Of a DNA stretch of 64,000 nucleotides, positions 25,654-34,690 are shown piece after piece. Origin of the DNA: Sorangium cellulosum. Its GTDB lineage: Bacteria > Myxococcota_A > Polyangia > Polyangiales > Polyangiaceae. The first letter of the stretch is position 1. Every line of letters begins with the position of its first letter. The notes beneath the pieces were generated by a model. The model worked only from the letters and a program-made list of their open reading frames with translations, ran no database searches and had not been told where the DNA came from. A program made the position numbers and the translations under genes. The stretch is taken from assembly GCF_004135735.1 (NCBI RefSeq), contig NZ_CP012670.1, forward strand, positions 744,001 to 808,000, given 5' to 3'.

Positions 25654-26868
25654 ATGGAACCCCTGGATCGCGATCTTGACGAGGGCGAGCTCGAGCTGCC
25701 GAGCGAGCCGATGCTCCTCAACATGGGGCCTTCGCACCCGGCGATGCACGGCACGGTGCGGATCGTGCTCGAGCTGTCGGGCGAGCAGATCAACAAGGCC
25801 GACGTGCAGATCGGCTACCTGCACCGCGGCTTCGAGAAGATGTGCGAGCGCGGCACCTGGACGCAGGTGTTCCCGTACGTCGATCGGCTCAACTACGTCT
25901 CGCCGATGCTCAACAACGTCGGCTTCGCGCTGGCGGTCGAGAAGATGCTCGGCGTCACGGTGCCGGAGCGCTGCCAGTACTACCGCGTGATCCTCGGCGA
26001 GCTGGCGCGCATCTGCGATCACATGATCTGCAGCGGCGCCATGAGCATGGAGCTCGGCGCCTTCACGCCGTTCCTCTACCTCTGCCGCGCGCGCGAGATC
26101 TTCTGGGACATCTTCGAGGAGGAGACCGGCGCGCGCCTGACGCACAGCTTCGGCCGCGTCGGCGGCATGGCGAAGCCGCCCACGGCCGACTTCAAGGCGA
26201 TGGTCCGGGCGGGCCTCGCGCGCGTGCTCGCGCTCGTCAACGACGCCGAGAAGCTCATCCTGAAGAACCGCATCTTCCTCGATCGCCTCGACGGCGTCGG
26301 GGTGATCTCGAAGGAGGACGCGCTCGCGCTCGGCTGGACGGGCGTCTGCCTGCGGGCGACCGGCGCGCCGTACGACGTGCGCCGCGCGCACCCGTACATG
26401 GTCTACGACCGCTTCGACTTCGACGTGCCGGTCGGCACGCGCGGCGACAACTACGATCGGTTCATGTGCCGGCAGGAGGAGATCCGCCAGTCGGCGAGGA
26501 TCATCGAGCAGGCGCTCGATCAGATGCCGGACGAGGGGCCGATCAACATCGACGACCCGCGCATCGTGCTGCCTCCCAAGGAGGAGGTCTACACGACGAT
26601 CGAGGCGACCATCCAGCACTTCAAGATCGTGATGGAGGGCATCAAGGTGCCCGCCGGCGAGTGCTACTCGTACACCGAGGCCGGCAACGGCGAGCTCGGC
26701 TTCTACCTCGTCTCCGACGGCAGCGGGACGCCCTACCGGGTCCGCATCCGCCCGCCGTGCTTCGCCACCACGCAGGGGCTCTCGCAGCTCATCACCGGCC
26801 TGATGATCCCCGACGTCGTGCCGACCTTCGGCTCGCTGAACATGATCGGCGGGGAGTGCGACCACTAG
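25654..26868 (+). CDS. nuoD: NADH-quinone oxidoreductase subunit D
   Basis: A 404-residue subunit forming the quinone pocket with NuoB; it is related to the large subunit of NiFe hydrogenase but lacks metal ligands. Conserved landmarks are LLNMGPSHPAMHGTVRIVLE, IGYLHRGFEK, the HSFGRVGGM loop and the C-terminal IGGECDH end. The length is normal. It starts 3 bp after the nuoC stop. The next gene is nuoG, so nuoE and nuoF are absent from their usual place. Confidence 0.96.
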   Translation: MEPLDRDLDEGELELPSEPMLLNMGPSHPAMHGTVRIVLELSGEQINKADVQIGYLHRGFEKMCERGTWTQVFPYVDRLNYVSPMLNNVGFALAVEKMLGVTVPERCQYYRVILGELARICDHMICSGAMSMELGAFTPFLYLCRAREIFWDIFEEETGARLTHSFGRVGGMAKPPTADFKAMVRAGLARVLALVNDAEKLILKNRIFLDRLDGVGVISKEDALALGWTGVCLRATGAPYDVRRAHPYMVYDRFDFDVPVGTRGDNYDRFMCRQEEIRQSARIIEQALDQMPDEGPINIDDPRIVLPPKEEVYTTIEATIQHFKIVMEGIKVPAGECYSYTEAGNGELGFYLVSDGSGTPYRVRIRPPCFATTQGLSQLITGLMIPDVVPTFGSLNMIGGECDH

Positions 26869-26945
26869 CGACGGCGAGAGGAGCGCTCCCGTCATCGACT
26901 CAAGGAGCCGGGGCCGGCTGGCCCCGCCGGGAACCGAGATCCACG

Positions 26946-28640
26946 ATGCCTACGATCAAGATCGACGGAAGGGAGATCCCCTTCGAGAGCGGTGACACGA
27001 TCATCCGGGCGGCCCACCGCGCGGGGATCGACATCCCCCACTACTGCTGGCACCCCGGCCTCTCCGTCGCCGCCAACTGCCGGATGTGCCTGGTGGAGGT
27101 GCTGCCGCCGCCGGGCAGGCCGGCGATGAGCCTCGACATCCTCCGCTGGGACCCGGCGAAGCAGGACTACGTGCCGGCGGCGAAGCCGAAGCTCCAGCCC
27201 GCCTGCCAGATGGCGTGCGCGAACGGCATGGAGGTGCTGTCCGAGAGCAGCGATCACGTGGCCGAGGCGCGCTCGGCGGTGCAGGAGCTCCTGCTCCTGA
27301 ACCACCCGGTCGACTGCCCCATCTGCGACCAGGCCGGCGAGTGCCGCCTGCAGGACTACTGGCTCGAGCACCAGCGCACCGGCAAGCGGATGCGGCAGGA
27401 GCCGGTCCACAAGCCGAAGGCGGTCGTCTTCGGGCCGACCATCGTCTACGACGCCGAGCGCTGCATCGTCTGCACGCGGTGCATCCGCGTCTGCAACGAG
27501 CTCGCCCGCGATCCGGTCCTCTCGGTCCGCGAGCGCGGCAACCTCGGCGAGATCACGGTCTCGCCCGGGCGCGAGCTCGACCACGACTACACGCTCATGA
27601 CCGAGCACGTGTGCCCGGTCGGCGCGCTCACGTCGCGCGACTTCCGGTTCAAGGCGCGGGTCTGGTTCCTCCGCAGCGCCCGGACCGTGTGCCAGGGCTG
27701 CGCGACGGGGTGCAACGCGTACCTCGACTACGACCCGCGCAACAACACGCCGTACCGGCACCGGCCTCGCGAGAACATGGAGGTCAACACCTACTGGATG
27801 TGCGACGAGGGCATGCTCTCGTACCGGCACGCGGTCGAGGGGCGGCTGCTCACGGCGCTGGTCGGCAACGACGACGCGAGCCTCGACGACGCGCTCGCCG
27901 CGGCCAAGGAGCAGCTCGCGGGCCACGCCGACGATCCGGCGAAGGTCGCGATCGTCCTGTCCGCCCAGCACTCGAACGAGGACAACTTCGCCCTCTACCA
28001 CCTCGCCACGACGTACCTCGGCGCGGCCGACTTCTTCGTCACGGGCAAGCCGCTCGGCCGGGGCGACGAGATCCTGATGAGCGAGGACAAGAACCCGAAC
28101 ACCCGCGGCGTGATGGAGATCGCGGCGGCGACCCCGCCGCGCCCGGTCGCGGAGCTGCTCCAGGGGATCGCGTCGGGGCAGTACGCGTACGTGATCGCGC
28201 TCGGATCGGACCTCGAGGTCGACGCGGGCGAGGCGCAGCGGGCGCTCTCGCGGCTCAAGGGGGTGGTGACGATCGCCGCCCACGAGGGGCCGCTGGCGAA
28301 GGCGGCGCGCGTCGCGCTGCCCGCGTGCTCGTGGGTCGAGGCCGAGGGCACGTACGTGAACCGGAAGGGGCTCGCGCAGCGCAGCGAGCGGGCGCTGGTC
28401 CCGCACGGCGACGCGCGCCCGGCCTGGGAGCTCATCGGTCGGCTCGGGCGCACGCTCGGGTACGCGACCGGCTGGAAGACCCTCGCAGACATCCGCCGCG
28501 CGATGCCCCCCAGCGCGATCGCGGGCGGCGCCGCCCCCGGGGCGGTGCCCTCGGGCGCACCCGGACCGCACGCGTCGGCGGCGACCGCCGTCGCCGACGT
28601 GGCGCGCCCCGAGCCGAAGAAGACGGAGGCCACGGCATGA
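26946..28640 (+). CDS. nuoG: NADH-quinone oxidoreductase subunit G (short form)
   Basis: A 564-residue Fe-S subunit of the electron-input arm. Cluster ligands appear in order: a [2Fe-2S] loop (HYCWHPGLSVAANCRMC with a later Cys), the His/Cys3 site near DCPICDQAGECRLQDYW, the CIVCTRCIRVC cluster, and CQGCATGC with a later Cys for N7. The molybdopterin-like C-terminal part is reduced compared with the ~900-residue E. coli protein and ends in an Ala/Pro-rich tail. ATG 26946 has a weak upstream site after a 77-bp gap. Its stop overlaps nuoH as ATGA. NuoE and NuoF, its usual electron donors, must be elsewhere. Confidence 0.93.
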   Translation: MPTIKIDGREIPFESGDTIIRAAHRAGIDIPHYCWHPGLSVAANCRMCLVEVLPPPGRPAMSLDILRWDPAKQDYVPAAKPKLQPACQMACANGMEVLSESSDHVAEARSAVQELLLLNHPVDCPICDQAGECRLQDYWLEHQRTGKRMRQEPVHKPKAVVFGPTIVYDAERCIVCTRCIRVCNELARDPVLSVRERGNLGEITVSPGRELDHDYTLMTEHVCPVGALTSRDFRFKARVWFLRSARTVCQGCATGCNAYLDYDPRNNTPYRHRPRENMEVNTYWMCDEGMLSYRHAVEGRLLTALVGNDDASLDDALAAAKEQLAGHADDPAKVAIVLSAQHSNEDNFALYHLATTYLGAADFFVTGKPLGRGDEILMSEDKNPNTRGVMEIAAATPPRPVAELLQGIASGQYAYVIALGSDLEVDAGEAQRALSRLKGVVTIAAHEGPLAKAARVALPACSWVEAEGTYVNRKGLAQRSERALVPHGDARPAWELIGRLGRTLGYATGWKTLADIRRAMPPSAIAGGAAPGAVPSGAPGPHASAATAVADVARPEPKKTEATA

Positions 28641-30403
28641 CTGGCGTCGAGCTCGTTCTCGCGATCGTCAAGATCCTCATCGTTCTGCTGTTCCTGCTGA
28701 ACATGGCGGCGATCGCCACCTGGGCCGACCGGCGCCAGGGCGCGATGGTGCAGGACCGCGTGGGCCCGAACCGCGCGGTCGTCTACCTGCCGTCGATGCT
28801 CGTGCGGGGCATCGTCCTCCTGCCCCCGACGCTGCTCGGGGCGCTCGCCGCGCTCACGGCGACGCGCGAGCTGTCCGTGCTCGCGGCCGGCGACACGATG
28901 GTGATCGGCGCGCAGCTCGCGGTCCTCGTGGCCTGGTTCAACCTCCTCGTGTTCTGCGGGCTGGCCCGCCGGAGCGGCCCGATCAACGCGGCCGAGGAGG
29001 CGCTCGCGGCCGTCGACCCGCGCGGCATCTTCTACGGCGGCGTCGCGGTCCACGTGGTCGTCTTCCTCGTGACGCAGGCGGTCCCGCTCTCGTCGGCGCC
29101 GCTCGCGGCGCGGGTCGCGTGCGGGCTCCTCGCCGCGCTGCTCTTCGCGTCGGGCGTCTACGCCGCGTCGCGCGTGCCCGAGGGCAAGGTGCCGCTGCGC
29201 CTCCTCGGCACGCTCCACGCCGCCGCCGACGCCATCAAGATGATCTGGAAGGAGGACTTCATCCCGAAGAACGCCGACCGGCTCCTCCACTCGCTCGCGC
29301 CGCTGCTCGCGATGTTCCCGGCCCTGGTGACGTTCGCGGTCATCCCGTTCGGCGACAAGCTCTGCTTCGGGGACAACGGCGACGGGATCTTCGGCTTCAG
29401 CGACCTGCCGCTCCTCAAGAACACGGTCGACCAGGCGCTCGCGTGCAACGGCCACGTCGTGAGCCTCCAGATCGCCGATCTCAACGTCGGCATCCTCTAC
29501 CTCTTCGCGATGGGCGGCACCGGCGTCATCGGCGCCGCGCTCGCCGGCTGGGCGAGCGACAACAAGTTCTCGCTGCTCGGCGGGCTGCGCGCCGCGAGCC
29601 AGATGGTCAGCTACGAGGTGGCGATGGGCCTGAGCGTCGTCGGGCTCTTCATCATCTACAGCAGCGTCCGGCTCGGCGACATGGTGCAGTGGCAGGTCCA
29701 GCACGCGTGGGGGATCTTCGTCCAGCCGTTCGCGTTCTTCCTGTTCATCGCGGCGCTCGCCGCCGAGACGAAGCGCATCCCGTTCGACCAGCCCGAGGGC
29801 GAGAGCGAGATCGTCGCCGGCTACTTCGTCGAGTACTCCGGGATGAAGTTCGGCATGTTCATGACGGGCGAGTACGTGGAGCTCATCACCTCGAGCGCGC
29901 TCCTCGTCACGCTCTTCTTCGGCGGCTACCACCTGCCGTTCCTCGACCGCGACGGGATCAACGTCGTGATCGGGCAGACGACGCTCTTCCAGTACAAGAT
30001 GACGCACCTCGCCGTGAGCGCGCTCTACGTGGTCGCGTTCTTCGGGAAGACGATCCTCATGTCCTGGGTGCAGGTCTTCTTCCGCTGGACGCTGCCGCGC
30101 TTCCGCTACGACCAGGTGATGCGGCTCGGCTGGACGAAGCTCCTGCCGCTCGCGATCGGCAACATGATGGTGACGGGCATCCTGGTGCTGGCCGTCGACG
30201 CGGCGCCCGCGGGGCTCCGCGACGGCCTCCAGGTCGCCGCGGACATCTCCCAGGTGGTGCTCGCGGTGGGCGGGTTCGCGGCGGTCGTGGCGGTGATCGC
30301 CGGGCTGCTCGAGCCGGTCGAGCGCAATCGGTTCCTCCACTCCACCGCGGCGCGGTTCGCCGCGGCCGCGGGTGGCACCAAGGCATCGCCGCAGCAGGCG
30401 TAG
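28637..30403 (+). CDS. nuoH: NADH-quinone oxidoreductase subunit H with large insertion
   Basis: A membrane subunit that contacts the quinone chamber and couples it to proton pumping. Family segments are clear: ADRRQGAMVQDRVGPNRA (30-47), ADAIKMIWKEDFIP (197-210), ETKRIPFDQPEGESEIVAGY and the C-terminal WTLPRFRYDQVM. The protein is 588 residues, well over the usual ~330-420. About 140 extra residues with four hydrophobic stretches (57-74, 86-109, 131-150, 158-177) sit between the GPNR and ADAIK motifs, normally about a dozen residues apart. A further ~30-residue loop follows VIPFGD. The frame is continuous and starts at the ATGA overlap with nuoG, so the insertion seems genuine. Confidence 0.93.
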   Translation: MTGVELVLAIVKILIVLLFLLNMAAIATWADRRQGAMVQDRVGPNRAVVYLPSMLVRGIVLLPPTLLGALAALTATRELSVLAAGDTMVIGAQLAVLVAWFNLLVFCGLARRSGPINAAEEALAAVDPRGIFYGGVAVHVVVFLVTQAVPLSSAPLAARVACGLLAALLFASGVYAASRVPEGKVPLRLLGTLHAAADAIKMIWKEDFIPKNADRLLHSLAPLLAMFPALVTFAVIPFGDKLCFGDNGDGIFGFSDLPLLKNTVDQALACNGHVVSLQIADLNVGILYLFAMGGTGVIGAALAGWASDNKFSLLGGLRAASQMVSYEVAMGLSVVGLFIIYSSVRLGDMVQWQVQHAWGIFVQPFAFFLFIAALAAETKRIPFDQPEGESEIVAGYFVEYSGMKFGMFMTGEYVELITSSALLVTLFFGGYHLPFLDRDGINVVIGQTTLFQYKMTHLAVSALYVVAFFGKTILMSWVQVFFRWTLPRFRYDQVMRLGWTKLLPLAIGNMMVTGILVLAVDAAPAGLRDGLQVAADISQVVLAVGGFAAVVAVIAGLLEPVERNRFLHSTAARFAAAAGGTKASPQQA

Positions 30404-30414
30404 AGGAGATCCCC

Positions 30415-31089
30415 ATGGCGAAAGCTCCCCAGAGCAACCCCTGGACGAAGCCGGCCGGCAAGCCGGTCGCTGGCAAGCCGATCCCGCGCCCTGTCCGGAA
30501 CGCCGACGTGCAGTCCTACATCCCCGAGGTGTTCAGGGGGCTGGGGCTCACGATGAAGCACTTCTTCAAGAACACGAAGGAGATGGTGCTCGGGCAGAAG
30601 CCGGATCCGGTGCTCGAGGCGCTGGAGCCGGGCGTGACGACGATCAGCTACCCCGAGGAGAAGCGCCCCTACCCGGAGCGCTTCCGGGGGATCCACCGGC
30701 TCACGCTGCGCGAGGACAACTCGCCCCGGTGCGTCGCGTGCCTGTGCTGCTCGACCGCGTGCCCGGCGCAGTGCATCGCGATCGAGCCGGCCGAGTACCC
30801 CGAGGGCGACCGGCGGCGCGGCTACGAGCGGTTCCCGAGCAGCTTCGTCATCGACGAGCTCCGCTGCGTCTTCTGCGGTTACTGCGTCGAGGCGTGCCCC
30901 GTCGACGCGATCCGGATGGACACGGGCAAGCACGCGGTGCCCTACGACTCGCGCGAGCAGTTCATCTACCGGCGCGATCTCCTCATGAGCTTCTCCGACC
31001 GCGCCGGCGCGCAGCTCTCGGCGAACCCGCGCCACGAGCCGGGCGATCCGACGCACCCGGGGCTCACCCGCGACCACGCGGATCACTGA
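30415..31089 (+). CDS. nuoI: NADH-quinone oxidoreductase subunit I
   Basis: A 224-residue subunit with two [4Fe-4S] clusters (N6a and N6b) that carry electrons toward NuoB. Both ferredoxin motifs are intact: CVACLCCSTACP and CVFCGYCVEACP. ATG 30415 follows GAGGAGAT, a good ribosome site. The N-terminal ~45 residues are Lys/Pro-rich and the C-terminal ~40 residues form a charged tail, both longer than the core needs. It is the last nuo gene in this cluster; nuoJ-N are not in the window. Confidence 0.95.
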   Translation: MAKAPQSNPWTKPAGKPVAGKPIPRPVRNADVQSYIPEVFRGLGLTMKHFFKNTKEMVLGQKPDPVLEALEPGVTTISYPEEKRPYPERFRGIHRLTLREDNSPRCVACLCCSTACPAQCIAIEPAEYPEGDRRRGYERFPSSFVIDELRCVFCGYCVEACPVDAIRMDTGKHAVPYDSREQFIYRRDLLMSFSDRAGAQLSANPRHEPGDPTHPGLTRDHADH

Positions 31090-31103
31090 GGCGACCACCG
31101 CAG

Positions 31104-31133
31104 CGGCGCTCCCTCGCAGAGGGGGGAGCGCCG
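31104..31133 (+). terminator. hairpin after nuoI
   Basis: CGGCGCTCCC at 31104-31113 pairs with GGGAGCGCCG at 31124-31133. No T-run follows, so it may only stabilise the 3' end of the nuo transcript before gatB. Confidence 0.5.
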
Positions 31134-31163
31134 CCGGGCGCGGTTCTGCTAGAACGGCCGGCC

Positions 31164-32621
31164 ATGGCGACGACGTACGGCTCCTTCGAGGCGGTCATCG
31201 GGCTCGAGGTCCACGCGCAGCTCCTCACCCGCACCAAGGCGTTCTGCGGCTGCGCGACCAGCTTCGGCGACCCGCCGAACACGCACACGTGCCCGGTCTG
31301 CCTGGGGCTCCCGGGCGCGCTGCCGGTGCTGAACCGCGAGGCGGTCCGGATGGCGGTGAGCGCGGCGCTCGCGCTCGGCTGCGCCATCCAGGAGAGCAGC
31401 GTCTTCGCCCGGAAGAACTACTTCTACCCGGACCTGCCGAAGGGCTTCCAGATCAGCCAGTTCGATCGGCCGCTCGCGCTGCGCGGCGCGCTCGAGATCG
31501 AGACCGAGGCGGGGAAGAAGCGGGCGGGGATCACGCGCGTGCACATGGAGGAGGACGCCGGCAAGAACCTGCACGGCATCGGCGGCCTCTCGATCGTCGA
31601 CCTCAACCGCGCCGGCACGCCGCTCATCGAGATCGTGGGCGAGCCCGATCTGAGCTCGGGCGCCGAGGCGGCCGAGTACCTGAAGCGGCTGCGCGAGATC
31701 CTGATGTTCATCGGCGTGAACGACGGCAACCTCGAGCAGGGCAGCTTCCGCTGCGACGCCAACGTCTCGGTCCGCAGGGTGGGGGAGGCGAAGCTCGGCA
31801 CGCGCACGGAGCTCAAGAACATCAACTCGTTCCGCTTCGTCGCGGAGGCGATCGATCTCGAGATCCGCCGGCAGATCGCGCTCATCGAGCAGGGCGACCG
31901 GGTGCGCCAGCAGACCCGCGGGTACAACGCGGACAGGAAGGAGACGTACCTCCTCCGCGACAAGGAGAACGAGTCCGGCTACCGCTACTTCCCCGAGCCG
32001 GACCTGCCGCCGCTCGTCGTCGACGAGGCGTTCCTCGCCGAGGTGCGCGGCGCGCTGCCGGAGTCGCCGGCCGACAAGCGGCGGCGCTTCACCGAGTCGC
32101 TCAAGCTCACGCCGTACGCCGCGTCGGTCCTGACCGGTCACCCGCGGATCGCGGCGTTCTTCGAGGAGGCGGCGCGGCTCCACGGCGACGCGGTGAAGGT
32201 CGCGAACTTCGTGCAGAGCGAGGTGCTGCGCGACGCCCGCACGACGGGGCTCACGGCCACGTTCCCGGTCTCTCCGGCGCAGGTGGCGGGGCTCCTGCGC
32301 CTCGTGGACGAGGGCGCGATCAGCGGCAAGCAGGCCAAGGAGGTGTACACGGAGATGGCCGGCACCGACCGGGCTCCGGGCGACATCGTCCGCGACAAGG
32401 GGATGGCCGTGATGAGCGACGCCTCCGCGATCGAGGCGATCGCAGGGGAGGTCATCGCCGCGAACGAGAAGCAGGTGGCGGCGTACCGCGGCGGCAAGAC
32501 CGCGCTGTTCGGCTTCTTCGTCGGGCAGATCATGAAGCGGACGGGGGGCAGCGCGAGCCCGGCGGTCGTGAACGAGGTGCTGAGGCGGCTGCTCGAGGGC
32601 GGCTCCGCCCCGGGGGCGTGA
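31164..32621 (+). CDS. gatB: aspartyl/glutamyl-tRNA(Asn/Gln) amidotransferase subunit B
   Basis: A 485-residue subunit of GatCAB, which converts mis-charged Glu-tRNA-Gln or Asp-tRNA-Asn to the amide form. The start MATTYGSFEAVIGLEVHAQL is the family N-terminus. Zinc-type Cys residues occur in CGCATSF and THTCPVCLGLPG, followed by KNYFYPDLPKGFQISQF and MEEDAGKNLH. The C-terminal YqeY-like domain includes FFVGQIMKRTGG. Length is normal. gatA and gatC are not adjacent. Confidence 0.97.
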   Translation: MATTYGSFEAVIGLEVHAQLLTRTKAFCGCATSFGDPPNTHTCPVCLGLPGALPVLNREAVRMAVSAALALGCAIQESSVFARKNYFYPDLPKGFQISQFDRPLALRGALEIETEAGKKRAGITRVHMEEDAGKNLHGIGGLSIVDLNRAGTPLIEIVGEPDLSSGAEAAEYLKRLREILMFIGVNDGNLEQGSFRCDANVSVRRVGEAKLGTRTELKNINSFRFVAEAIDLEIRRQIALIEQGDRVRQQTRGYNADRKETYLLRDKENESGYRYFPEPDLPPLVVDEAFLAEVRGALPESPADKRRRFTESLKLTPYAASVLTGHPRIAAFFEEAARLHGDAVKVANFVQSEVLRDARTTGLTATFPVSPAQVAGLLRLVDEGAISGKQAKEVYTEMAGTDRAPGDIVRDKGMAVMSDASAIEAIAGEVIAANEKQVAAYRGGKTALFGFFVGQIMKRTGGSASPAVVNEVLRRLLEGGSAPGA

Positions 32622-32763
32622 AGACGCTTTCTCTGCGCCCCGGCGTGAAATAGGGTGGTCGGGCAGGAGCTTTCGCCGAGGGCCCCGGCTGTGCAGCGCT
32701 GCATGGGGTCACGCGGGCGGGGGCGTATCTCGGGCGCGTGGCGCGTCGGAGGAGGAGCGAGCG

Positions 32764-33735
32764 ATGAACCAGGGCGGCACGGGGGGCGGTGGCGGCGGAT
32801 GGGGACAGCCTCCTGGAGGCGGCCACGGCGCGCCCGGCGGGGGTGGCTACGGTCCGCCGGGCGGGAGTCCTCCCGGCGGGGGTGGCTACGGTCCTCCGGG
32901 CGGAGGCCCTCCCGGTGGGGGCGGTTACGGTCCTCCGGGCGGCGGTAGCTACGGTCCTCCCGGCGGAGGCGGCTACGGCCCGCCTGGTGGTGCCCCACCC
33001 GGAGGCGGCTACGGCCCTCCCGGCGGAGGCGGCTACGGCCCTCCCGGCGGAGGTCCTCCCGGCGGAGGCGGCTACGGCCCTCCCGGCGGTGCCCCACCCG
33101 GAGGCGGCTACGGCCCTCCCGGCGGTGCCCCACCCGGAGGCGGCTACGGCCCTCCCGGCGGTGCCCCACCCGGAGGCGGCTACGGCCCTCCCGGCGGCTT
33201 CGGTGGCCCTCCCGGCGGCGGCTACTCCCCGCCTCCCGGCATGCAACCGCCGTATGGCGCCCCGCCGGGCGGCGGCGGCGGCAGCAGCACGGACAAGATC
33301 CAGCGGTTCCTCAAGCCCGCCCTGCTCGGCGGCACCGTGGGCGGGGTGCTGTCCAGCATCCCCCTGCTGAACCTCCTCAACTGCTGCTTCTGCCTGCTCA
33401 ACGTCGCCGGCGCCGCGCTCGCGGTCTCGCTCTACCTGAAGGAGCACCCGAACGAGCGCCTCTCCAGCAACGACGCGGCGCTCTGCGGGGCCCTCGCGGG
33501 CGTCACGGCCGGCGTCATCACCGGGGTCCTCGACATCGTCATCAAGCTCGTGTTCGGCACCCTCCTCGCGGGCCTCTACGCGACCTTTCCCCCGGAGATC
33601 GCCGAGAACCTCGCGGTGACCGGCGTCACGGCGGTGTTCTACATCCCGGGCTACGCGATCACTTACGGCGCCATGGGCGCGCTCGGCGGCTTCGCGGCCA
33701 TGCAGTTCCTCTTCAAGGACCGCCTCGCCCCCTGA
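32764..33735 (+). CDS. Gly/Pro/Tyr-repeat protein with C-terminal membrane domain
   Basis: A 323-residue protein. Residues ~1-175 are low complexity, built from GYGPPGG and GAPPGG repeats with flexible Gly and Tyr. The C-terminal ~150 residues hold about four hydrophobic segments (FLKPALLGGTVGGVLSSIPL, LLNCCFCLLNVAGAALAVSL, LCGALAGVTAGVITGVLDIV and ITYGAMGALGGFAAMQF). The DNA repeat is under phase constraint, because it keeps one frame open. Similar proteins occur in myxobacteria as integral proteins with DUF4190-like ends. The role is unknown; the repeat could be exposed or drive condensation. Its 3' end is 28 bp from the acyltransferase gene, so cotranscription is likely. Confidence 0.78.
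   Translation: MNQGGTGGGGGGWGQPPGGGHGAPGGGGYGPPGGSPPGGGGYGPPGGGPPGGGGYGPPGGGSYGPPGGGGYGPPGGAPPGGGYGPPGGGGYGPPGGGPPGGGGYGPPGGAPPGGGYGPPGGAPPGGGYGPPGGAPPGGGYGPPGGFGGPPGGGYSPPPGMQPPYGAPPGGGGGSSTDKIQRFLKPALLGGTVGGVLSSIPLLNLLNCCFCLLNVAGAALAVSLYLKEHPNERLSSNDAALCGALAGVTAGVITGVLDIVIKLVFGTLLAGLYATFPPEIAENLAVTGVTAVFYIPGYAITYGAMGALGGFAAMQFLFKDRLAP
32830..33235 (+). repeat. Gly/Pro-coding repeat array (GYGPPGG)
   Basis: Units of 21-36 bp, such as GGCTACGGCCCTCCCGGCGG, repeat more than ten times with near-identical blocks. The copies around 33090-33190 are almost exact 36-bp repeats, indicating recent expansion. Confidence 0.9.
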
Positions 33736-33763
33736 GCGCCCCGGCCGACAGGACCCTCGACGC

Positions 33764-34615
33764 ATGGTCGCCGCCCGTCCCCTCGACGCCCTCCGCTTCC
33801 CGCTCCGCACCGCCGGCTTCGTGGGCCTCACCTTCGGCATGTACGGCCTGCTCGAGGTCGACACCGCGCTCTCCGCCGCCGCGGAGCGCGAGGTGGTCCT
33901 GCACACATGGATGCGCCGCTACGGGCGCGCGCTCCTCAGGCTGTACGGCCTCGACGTGCGCGCCGGTGGTCCCTTCGTCGGGGCGCGCGCCGAGGGCGTC
34001 GCCGACGGCGCGGAGCGACGCGCCGCCGGTGATGCCGAGTACCATCCCGGCCGCGACGCGACCGGCCTCGGGCGGCTGTTCGTGATGAACCACCGCTCCG
34101 CGCTCGACATCATGATCACGCTCGCCTTCTTCGAGGCCACCATCGTGAGCCGCGCCGACCTCGCCGGCTGGCCGGTCATCGGCATGGCGGCGCGCCGCGT
34201 CGGGACGCTGTTCGTCGACCGATCGAGCAGGCGCAGCGGCACCGCGGTCGTGCAGGCGATGAGCTCCGCGCTCAGCCAGGGCCGTGGTGTGATGGTCTAC
34301 CCCGAGGGGACCACGTTCTCCGGCGACGAGGTGCGGCCGTTCCGCGCGGGCGGCTTCACCGCGGCGTGCCGCGTCAGCGCCGAGATCGTCCCTGCCGGTA
34401 TCGCCTACGGCGGCGCGGAGTCGTCCTACATCGACGAGTCGTTCACCGCGCACATGGCCCGGGTGAGCCGTGCGCGACGTATCCCCGTGGCGCTCGAGGT
34501 GGGCGCGCCCATCGCCACCGCGGGCCAGGACGTCGACGCCATCCGCGAGAAATCGCATCAGGCCGTCCAGGCGCTGGTCCACCGCGCCCGCGCGCGGCTC
34601 GGCTCCGACATATAG
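33764..34615 (+). CDS. 1-acyl-sn-glycerol-3-phosphate acyltransferase-like protein (PlsC family)
   Basis: A 283-residue acyltransferase that would esterify lysophosphatidate at the membrane in phospholipid synthesis. The NHRSALD motif gives the catalytic H110-x4-D115, and VYPEGTTF supplies the PEGT box at 180-183. The VGTLFVDRSSRR segment between them fits the family. An N-terminal hydrophobic stretch (FVGLTFGMYGLL) suggests membrane association. A Gly/Ala/Glu insertion of about 30 residues precedes the HX4D box. The gene is 28 bp downstream of the repeat membrane protein gene. Acyl-chain preference cannot be predicted. Confidence 0.88.
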   Translation: MVAARPLDALRFPLRTAGFVGLTFGMYGLLEVDTALSAAAEREVVLHTWMRRYGRALLRLYGLDVRAGGPFVGARAEGVADGAERRAAGDAEYHPGRDATGLGRLFVMNHRSALDIMITLAFFEATIVSRADLAGWPVIGMAARRVGTLFVDRSSRRSGTAVVQAMSSALSQGRGVMVYPEGTTFSGDEVRPFRAGGFTAACRVSAEIVPAGIAYGGAESSYIDESFTAHMARVSRARRIPVALEVGAPIATAGQDVDAIREKSHQAVQALVHRARARLGSDI

Positions 34616-34690
34616 ACCGTCGCACTCTGCTCCGGCGCCGCTGGCTTCTGCGATCGGCCCTCGCTACGATGCGGCCCGCCGTCGATCATC

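Noticed and set aside
31104..31133. Riboswitch or attenuator before gatB
   Set aside because: Only one simple hairpin is visible, and it fits the end of the nuo transcript better.
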